From NCBI GenBank assembly GCA_945862475.1, contig CAMAYW010000014.1, positions 1 to 16,710 on the forward strand: a stretch of 16,710 nt of DNA, read 5' to 3'. The DNA is from Bacteriovorax stolpii (lineage in GTDB: Bacteria > Bdellovibrionota > Bacteriovoracia > Bacteriovoracales > Bacteriovoracaceae). Below, in pieces: positions 7,029 through 12,089 of this stretch; position 1 is the first letter of the stretch, and each line of letters begins with the position of its first letter. The notes beneath the pieces are model-generated. The model was not told where the DNA came from. It ran no database searches and saw only the letters and a list, made by a program, of their open reading frames with translations. The translations under genes were made by a program, and so were the position numbers.

Positions 7029-8173
7029 GTAATCATTTTTACACCAAGCTTGAAGCATTTACTCTTTTTGAAGATTTTACAATCGATAGTCACTATAGGG
7101 AACTTCCCGATTCTTGGTTTGTTGTCATGACCGATATCAAAGGTTCAACAAAAGCTATTCAAGAGGGTCGATATAGAGACGTAAATCTAATTGGAGCGGC
7201 TTCCATTATTGTTGCAACGAAGGTCAATGGTTCAAGAGATTTTCCATTTGTTTTTGGTGGAGACGGAGCGACGTTACTCATAGGCCCGGATGTTATTGAT
7301 GAATTAATGAATCGACTTTCATCCCTACGAGATTTAGCGAGAGCGAATTTTAATCTCGAGCTTAGAGTGGCAAAAGTTTCCGTAAAAGAGTTAATTCATC
7401 TTAATAAAAAGATAGAAGTTGCAAAATATCAGTTAAGCCATGGTTGTTCTATGGCGCTGATGCGCGGAGACGGAATACAAACGGCAGAATATTTAATTAA
7501 AAATCATCCCGAAAAATATGAATATGAAACTCAATCGAAAACGGAAGCCGATCTAACTGGATTAACTTGTCGCTGGAAACCAACACCAAGTAAAAATGGA
7601 AAGATATTCACTCTCATCATTCAAAGCCGCAAAAATGAGTTGATGATTTTTGAAAAGATCATAAAAGATTTAAAACTTATATTTCCCGAAGGGCTTGATT
7701 CATATAACCCCGCTGATCATCAAAATGGAAAATATAAATCCATTTTAGAGAATATAAAAAATGAAAGTCACTTTTACAAAAATCCGTTTAATCTATCGTT
7801 CATCAAAAGAATTCTAGAAATAATACCAGCATTTTTTATTTTTAATTTCAAACTTAATATTGCTGGCGCCCAAGAATACGTGAGAGCAACGAAGTCTCAC
7901 TCTGACTTTATCAAATTTGATAATACGTTACGTATGGTGATCGATTGCGATGAAGGTAAAATTTCACAAGTTAAGCGCATTCTCTTTGAGATGTATCAAA
8001 GCGGCGAAATCTTTTTTGGCACTCATGAAGCCGATGAATCTATTATGACTTGTTTTGTTGAAGGACTAAATCAGGGCGAACATATTCATTTTATTGATTC
8101 AGGTAGTGGCGGTTACGCACTGGCCGCCATTCAACTAAAAGATCAAATGAAAAAAGCTATTTCTCCCAAGTGA
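7025..8173 (+). CDS. DUF3095 family protein, cyclase-like N-terminal motifs
   Basis: 382 residues. The sequence fits the DUF3095 family from end to end: WFVVMTDIKGSTKAIQEGRY (31-50), then RDVNLIGAASII (51-62), FVFGGDGATLL (75-85), and near the C-terminus FDNTLRMVIDCD, FGTHEADESIMTCFV and HIHFIDSGSGGYALAA. The D37/GST and GGD80G pair resembles the two metal-binding aspartates of class III nucleotide cyclases, so a nucleotide-related activity is an inference; the family is functionally uncharacterised as far as I know. I chose TTG 7025 because GAGG (7013-7016) lies 8 bases upstream, it overlaps the trmL stop as TTGA, and family members begin near FYxxL. GTG 7007 would add six residues. It is the last gene of the pepA-trmL unit and overlaps mtgA tail to tail by 17 bases. 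Confidence 0.85.
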   Translation: MSNHFYTKLEAFTLFEDFTIDSHYRELPDSWFVVMTDIKGSTKAIQEGRYRDVNLIGAASIIVATKVNGSRDFPFVFGGDGATLLIGPDVIDELMNRLSSLRDLARANFNLELRVAKVSVKELIHLNKKIEVAKYQLSHGCSMALMRGDGIQTAEYLIKNHPEKYEYETQSKTEADLTGLTCRWKPTPSKNGKIFTLIIQSRKNELMIFEKIIKDLKLIFPEGLDSYNPADHQNGKYKSILENIKNESHFYKNPFNLSFIKRILEIIPAFFIFNFKLNIAGAQEYVRATKSHSDFIKFDNTLRMVIDCDEGKISQVKRILFEMYQSGEIFFGTHEADESIMTCFVEGLNQGEHIHFIDSGSGGYALAAIQLKDQMKKAISPK

Positions 8174-8909
8174 GCTTAGAAACGGATTCCGCCACATACT
8201 CATCTTGAGTAATGATTTTCCCCATTCGCATTTTCTCTAGGATGGCCCGCACTCTCGCCCTTGCAAATCGAGTGAGCTCTTTTCTTTTGAAAGAAACATA
8301 GTAGCGCTTTGGACTTGGAAGCAGCATCGCGAGGAAAGCCCCTTCTCGAGGAGTTATCTCAGAGGGATGCTTTTTAAAATAGTGCCTAGCGGCCTCTTTT
8401 ATTCCATAAATTCCTGGCCCAAATTCAATAACATTTAAATAGACTTCTAAAATCTTATTTTTAGAAAGATTCTTTTCTACTTTGTAGGCAAGAATCACTT
8501 CGTGAATTTTTCTCCAGATTGTTCTCTCATCTGAGAGAAAAACATTCTTCACCATTTGCTGAGTGATCGTACTCGCCCCTCGAAACTTTTTAACCTCTAC
8601 CATCTCATTTAAAGCGACTTTAATTTGCTCGACATCAATCCCTTGATGATCATAAAAGCTCCAGTCCTCTGATAAAATAATCGACCATCTCGCAAATTTG
8701 GACATCTTTTTTAGTTCAATCCAATTCTTAGGCCTATTCTGGTTTAACTCGACACGAACATCCATTTTATTTCTAATGAGATGAGGATAGTGAAAATTGA
8801 GTTTGGCCACATCATAGGAAAAATACATATGGCCAGGAACAAGAATGAATAAAAGAAGGACGAGGTATAGAATTGCTTTAAGGTAAGAAATTGATCTTCG
8901 TGATGTCAT
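8157..8909 (-). CDS. mtgA: Monofunctional biosynthetic peptidoglycan transglycosylase (GT51, MtgA)
   Basis: 250 residues, the size of MtgA, with no transpeptidase domain. An N-terminal membrane anchor (about 11-27) is followed by a complete GT51 domain that polymerises lipid II into glycan strands on the periplasmic side. Motif 1 is EDWSFYDHQGID (81-92) with the catalytic E81; motif 2 is GASTITQQMVKNVFL (111-125); motif 3 is RKIHEVILAYKVEKNLSKNK (133-152), followed by ILEVYLN with the second glutamate E155; motif 4 is EGAFLAMLLPSPKRY (189-203). ATG 8909 has AGG about 7 bases upstream, and TATAAT (minus strand, 8935-8930) is a plausible -10. Its 3' end overlaps the DUF3095 gene, and its 5' end is only 30 bases from the divergent rlmC. 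Confidence 0.93.
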   Translation of the reverse strand: MTSRRSISYLKAILYLVLLLFILVPGHMYFSYDVAKLNFHYPHLIRNKMDVRVELNQNRPKNWIELKKMSKFARWSIILSEDWSFYDHQGIDVEQIKVALNEMVEVKKFRGASTITQQMVKNVFLSDERTIWRKIHEVILAYKVEKNLSKNKILEVYLNVIEFGPGIYGIKEAARHYFKKHPSEITPREGAFLAMLLPSPKRYYVSFKRKELTRFARARVRAILEKMRMGKIITQDEYVAESVSKLTWEK

Positions 8910-8931
8910 ATTGGCCTATTCTTAGTATGAT
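8903..8931 (+). promoter_or_regulatory. Promoter candidate for rlmC implying a leaderless mRNA
   Basis: ATGTCA (8903-8908, 4 of 6), a 17-base spacer and TATGAT (8926-8931, 5 of 6). Normal -10 to start-site spacing would place the transcript start at or within two bases of the rlmC ATG (8940). No ribosome-binding site precedes that ATG. The -35 overlaps the first codons of mtgA on the other strand. Confidence 0.4.
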
Positions 8932-8935
8932 TATA
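8930..8935 (-). promoter_or_regulatory. Consensus -10 box for mtgA
   Basis: TATAAT is an exact -10 match on the minus strand, giving a leader of about 13 bases before ATG 8909. No good -35 is seen at 16-18 bases; it would lie inside the rlmC coding region. The box overlaps the rlmC -10 by two bases, so the two promoters are back to back. Confidence 0.4.
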
Positions 8936-8939
8936 ACGT

Positions 8940-10082
8940 ATGAATACTTTTTGTAGTTATTATAATGAAGGAATATGTAGGTCTTGCGATCTGATTGCGA
9001 TGGACTATTCTGATCAAATTACTCTAAAAGAAAATCATTTAAAAAAAACTCTTCGCGATTTCAAATGGCAAAATTTCCTTCCGACGGTTCAATCAAAAAA
9101 TACTGATTTTAGAAATAAGGCAAAGTTCATCGTAACAGGAACAACGGAGCATCCTCTCATCGGATTAGCGGACACCATTGACCTTGATAAGGGTGTAGAC
9201 CTTTCAGGATGTTCTCTTCACCTCCAAACCATCAGTGAGATTCTTCCAGCGATTAAGCGCTTTATAAAGAAGGCAAATCTCACACCTTATCAAATCAAAT
9301 CTCAGAAAGGTGAATTAAAAGGAATTATCCTTTTTCATTCTGAGGAAACGCGACAAACGTACCTGCGCTTCGTTCTTCGCTCCAAGGAATCTATTGATCG
9401 GATAAAAAAATTTCATCAAGATCTTCTGATCGAACATAACCATCTAGGATGCATTTCGGTCAATATTCAGCCCGTTTCTCATGCTATTTTGGAAGGCGAG
9501 GAAGAAATCTTTATCACTGAAAAAATGTCAATCTCTCACCGATTAGGCGACATCGAGTTTGATCTCAACCCCAGGGCCTTCATTCAAACGAACCAAAAAG
9601 TGGCCTTCGAACTTTATAAAACAGCTGCTTTATGGATTAAAGAAGCAAATGTGACGAAGATGCTTGAATTATACTGCGGTCAGGGTGCTTTTAGTTTCTT
9701 TGCCGCCCCTTTTGTGAATGAGAGTCTTGGCGTTGAAATAAATCCAGAGGCAGTTGCCGTCGCAAATCAAACAGCAAAAAAATATAAGTTTTCAAATTTA
9801 ATGTTTAAAAGTTCAGATGCCTCAAAAATGGAGAAAGAACTTTTCGCCTTTGATCCCGATTTAATTCTAGTCAATCCGCCAAGAAGAGGATTAGGAGAGA
9901 CTGTCCACATGCTTATGCAAGAAAGAAGTCAGCGATTGATCTACTCTAGTTGCCATGCTGATACACTTTGTGAGGATCTCAAAACATTAAGTGAGATTTA
10001 TGAAATCAAAAGAGTTCAAATATTTGATATGTTTCCGAACACACATCATTATGAAACACTCGTGGAATTAAAACTTAAATAA
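8940..10082 (+). CDS. rlmC: 23S rRNA (uracil(747)-C5)-methyltransferase RlmC
   Basis: 380 residues, against 375 in E. coli RlmC, with close similarity along the whole length. C5, C13, C16 and C91 are the [4Fe-4S] ligands at the family spacing. FRNKAKFIVTGT (57-68), VNIQPVSHAILEGE (174-187) and FIQTNQKVA (214-222) are RlmC-typical. The catalytic domain has LELYCGQGAFS (242-252, SAM motif), VNPPRRG (311-317), IYSSC with nucleophile C338, and FPNTHHYET with general base E372. The lack of a TRAM domain and the N-terminal Cys cluster separate it from RlmD, so this window holds two different TrmA-family enzymes. No ribosome-binding site is visible before ATG 8940. It is divergent from mtgA and ends one base before the convergent YejM-like gene. 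Confidence 0.93.
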   Translation: MNTFCSYYNEGICRSCDLIAMDYSDQITLKENHLKKTLRDFKWQNFLPTVQSKNTDFRNKAKFIVTGTTEHPLIGLADTIDLDKGVDLSGCSLHLQTISEILPAIKRFIKKANLTPYQIKSQKGELKGIILFHSEETRQTYLRFVLRSKESIDRIKKFHQDLLIEHNHLGCISVNIQPVSHAILEGEEEIFITEKMSISHRLGDIEFDLNPRAFIQTNQKVAFELYKTAALWIKEANVTKMLELYCGQGAFSFFAAPFVNESLGVEINPEAVAVANQTAKKYKFSNLMFKSSDASKMEKELFAFDPDLILVNPPRRGLGETVHMLMQERSQRLIYSSCHADTLCEDLKTLSEIYEIKRVQIFDMFPNTHHYETLVELKLK

Positions 10083-10083
10083 A

Positions 10084-11340
10084 TTATGGTCGATAAAATT
10101 TTGTCTTGAGTTTCATGGCCGAGAAAATAAACTCGTGTCTTGGGTGCCCACCATTATCATGAATGACACCATCCTTGACCGACGTTATGACATCCCTTTT
10201 TACATCAAAAACCATAAAATCTTTTTTCCCAGAAATAAGAAACCATTCTCTTTTTGGATTAAACAGAGAATGACCTGTACTTGCCTCACGATGAGATCTT
10301 TTACATCCCCAAATTTTTTCCATCACAGATGGAAGTAGATCGAAATGAGACGTTGGATGATTAAATTCAAGCCCTTTAGGTTCAGGAGTGATCCAAACAA
10401 CTGGGGTATAATTTGATTGATTTCCCCCAAAGGCCCCAGTGATGACAATATTCGTATTTTTTAAGAGGCCATGCTTTAGTAATTGAAAAATGACTCTTTG
10501 AATTTCCCTATCAGCACTTGTTGCTCTTTGGGCGATTTTTAATGAGATGAAAAAGGGTGTACTGCTATCAACAGTACGGTTCTCTGACCACTGATTAATT
10601 TTTAAATGAAGAGACTCGTCATGCGCAATCGAGTCTTTCTCTGAATTATCAAAATCAACAATTTCATATTTTCTTTTATTTAAAACCTCAAAAAAAGCGG
10701 GTTTTATTTTACGAGTTGAATCCATGTAAGACGAAGGAACGGAGTACATTAAAGAGTAAAGGCCGGTTTCGGAATCTAGTCCATTGGATACATGAGAGTT
10801 AAAGGTCAGAGAATGCTTTCTCATGTGAAAAACTTTAGGCATTTTTGTTGAATTAAAATCTTTTCTATCCCACTCATTCAAAACGATTAGAACGAGATTC
10901 GGATTTTGTTTTCCACGACACTCTAAATCCCCTGATGGGTAGAAGAACTGACGATTATCAGGAAACGTTTTACTTATTTTTTTAAGATTAAAATTTATAG
11001 GAAAAACACCGCTAAGTTTCGGGTGAATACTGCCATAATGAAACATCACCTTACTGAGTCCAAATGACATGAGAATCAAAACTAAATACCAGTTACTAAC
11101 AGGATTACTAAAACGTGCCTGCATAGATCGCCAAAGATTCTCACCCCGAAGCCAAATAATGATCGCACTCGCAAGAAGACCAGCACTCAATAAGATGAGC
11201 CCGACTGATCCACCTATAAAATGGTGAAAGCCATTTGGTAAAATGATCTTATAAATATACCCATAGATGTGCTCATGAAACATCGAAAAAGAAAAAGCAT
11301 CTAAAAAGATAAGTACATTTAAAATTAAAATAAGAATCAA
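10084..11340 (-). CDS. YejM/PbgA-like inner-membrane protein with sulfatase-fold periplasmic domain, 3' part of an interrupted gene
   Basis: 418 residues. Three membrane helices (about 1-19, 42-64, 84-100) are followed by a periplasmic alkaline-phosphatase/sulfatase-fold domain. Blocks align with E. coli YejM: NLVLIVLNEWDRKDF with VLLITVDGLNYSRF, HVSNGLDSETGLYSLMY with HMSSGNTTDNGIFGLFY, PSSYMDS with SPSYMDG, and HSLFNPKREWFLIS with QDLFNPQRRHYWVT. As in YejM, the usual sulfatase CxPxR nucleophile motif is absent, so it is probably non-catalytic. YejM/PbgA/LapC senses periplasmic LPS and controls LpxC turnover through LapB and FtsH. The first two of the five YejM helices are encoded just upstream in the same frame (11589-11362), separated by two stop codons. 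TTG 11340 is simply the first start-like codon and has no ribosome-binding site. It ends one base from rlmC. Confidence 0.8.
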   Translation of the reverse strand: MILILILNVLIFLDAFSFSMFHEHIYGYIYKIILPNGFHHFIGGSVGLILLSAGLLASAIIIWLRGENLWRSMQARFSNPVSNWYLVLILMSFGLSKVMFHYGSIHPKLSGVFPINFNLKKISKTFPDNRQFFYPSGDLECRGKQNPNLVLIVLNEWDRKDFNSTKMPKVFHMRKHSLTFNSHVSNGLDSETGLYSLMYSVPSSYMDSTRKIKPAFFEVLNKRKYEIVDFDNSEKDSIAHDESLHLKINQWSENRTVDSSTPFFISLKIAQRATSADREIQRVIFQLLKHGLLKNTNIVITGAFGGNQSNYTPVVWITPEPKGLEFNHPTSHFDLLPSVMEKIWGCKRSHREASTGHSLFNPKREWFLISGKKDFMVFDVKRDVITSVKDGVIHDNGGHPRHEFIFSAMKLKTKFYRP

Positions 11341-11361
11341 GTACCAAAATCTTTAAATATA

Positions 11362-11589
11362 TTAAGTAGGAAAGATTAAAACGACAGGAGCAAAAAGAAG
11401 GAAATAAAAAATAGAGTTAAGAACACCGAACTGGCCAAAATAAGTAAAGAGAACGTAAAAGAACTCAGTCGCATTTTGTGGCAAAATAAAGCTTCGAAAA
11501 TAGAGTAGACCTAAGATCGTTGATAGGGGCCATGAAATACCAAAAAAAAGCTTACGACCCCAGCTAAGAGCAAATTTTCTTCGACTCAT
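11362..11589 (-). CDS. YejM/PbgA-like protein, 5' part (first two membrane helices) of the interrupted gene
   Basis: 75 residues: a short basic SWG-containing start (SRRKFALSWGRKLFF), then two membrane helices (about 17-36 and 53-74). The match to the E. coli YejM N-terminus includes SWG near the start, the YFGQFGVL segment against SIIGHFSFL, and VVLIFP against YLLILFP. ATG 11589 has GAGGA a few bases upstream and a good promoter candidate (11613-11641). The frame ends at TAA 11364-11362; the next codons are TAT ATT TAA, and the same frame then continues into the main YejM part. The five helices of YejM are recovered only when both pieces are joined, so this is one broken gene rather than two proteins. 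Confidence 0.7.
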   Translation of the reverse strand: MSRRKFALSWGRKLFFGISWPLSTILGLLYFRSFILPQNATEFFYVLFTYFGQFGVLNSIFYFLLFAPVVLIFPT

Positions 11590-11612
11590 TTATTCCTCAT
11601 TCTTATTACTTA

Positions 11613-11641
11613 ATTCTAAGCACAGCGATAGCTTTATTCAA
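11613..11641 (-). promoter_or_regulatory. Sigma70-type promoter for the YejM-like gene
   Basis: On the minus strand TTGAAT (11641-11636), a 17-base spacer and TAGAAT (11618-11613) give a start site near 11606 and a leader of roughly 16 bases before ATG 11589. The -10 hexamer is identical to the pilF one. It lets the YejM-like gene be transcribed apart from the lipoprotein run upstream. Confidence 0.55.
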
Positions 11642-11654
11642 GAGACACTGTGCT
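11619..11654. repeat. Inverted repeat overlapping the YejM-like promoter
   Basis: AGCACAG (11619-11625) and CTGTGCT (11648-11654) are exact reverse complements with a 22-base interval that contains the -35 box. It may be an operator or a weak hairpin ending transcripts from the lipoprotein run. The long loop and lack of a T-run argue against a strong terminator. Confidence 0.3.
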
Positions 11655-11694
11655 CCAAAGGAGAAATAAGTGAGAACATTTCCGTAGGGGCAAA

Positions 11695-11754
11695 TTATTT
11701 TTTTAAGATCTTCTTTTTGATCCAGATAATGATGAGTTCTACAAGTTCAAGCAT
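11695..11754 (-). CDS. Possible 19-residue hydrophobic/basic peptide
   Basis: ATG 11754 opens a 19-codon frame, MLELVELIIIWIKKKILKK, ending in TAA. AGAGG lies about 6 bases before the ATG, which is 8 bases after the stop of the Cys-rich gene, so coupled translation is possible. A hydrophobic core followed by a lysine-rich tail resembles small membrane-active peptides such as type I toxin peptides, but I see no antisense antitoxin and no family match. It may be chance. The remaining bases 11590-11694 hold the promoter of the YejM-like gene and the inverted repeat. Confidence 0.3.
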   Translation of the reverse strand: MLELVELIIIWIKKKILKK

Positions 11755-11762
11755 AAGAACCT

Positions 11763-12089
11763 CTAATTAAAGTTCGTGCACTTTGTAACCTTAAAACCAA
11801 TTGAGTTCCCGCCATAGCGGGAACCCTTGCAGCAATCTTCTTTCTTAAGATTAAAAAAAGCGACATTACAATCCGTAAAATTCACTCCGATCACGTTACA
11901 AGTATGGCCAAGACTATCTTTTGACTGGCATTGATGCTCACCCTCAGCTCGATAAATTCTAGGATTTGAACTTAAGTACGTTTCATCATCCATTTCGATG
12001 AGATAATCAATAAAGACGACATCACTTGCATGCCCAACGCTCGAGAAAAGAATCGCCATTAATAACATCAGCTTCATATTATCGCTCAT
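11763..12089 (-). CDS. Small secreted six-cysteine protein, function unknown
   Basis: 108 residues from ATG 12089, or 104 from ATG 12077. Residues 5-21 (MKLMLLMAILFSSVGHA) form a Sec signal peptide with likely cleavage after GHA. The mature part of about 87 residues has six cysteines (54, 64, 74, 86, 87, 104), including a CC pair, an even number suited to three disulfides in the periplasm or outside the cell. I do not recognise the family. The first 11 bases overlap the end of the 929-residue lipoprotein gene, so the two are almost certainly co-transcribed and possibly translationally coupled. No good ribosome-binding site is seen for either start, which also fits coupling. ATG 12077 would give a more standard signal peptide beginning with MK. 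Confidence 0.75.
   Translation of the reverse strand: MSDNMKLMLLMAILFSSVGHASDVVFIDYLIEMDDETYLSSNPRIYRAEGEHQCQSKDSLGHTCNVIGVNFTDCNVAFFNLKKEDCCKGSRYGGNSIGFKVTKCTNFN

Noticed and set aside
8157..8909. Bifunctional penicillin-binding protein instead of MtgA
   Set aside because: The frame ends after the GT51 domain and the DUF3095 gene follows tail to tail; there is no room for a transpeptidase domain.
10135..10338. Plus-strand frame opposite the YejM-like gene
   Set aside because: Antisense to the conserved C-terminal sulfatase-fold region; no coding features.
10084..11589. Phosphoethanolamine transferase or active sulfatase
   Set aside because: The helix count, PSSYMDS block and LFNP block fit YejM, and the nucleophile motif of active sulfatases is missing.
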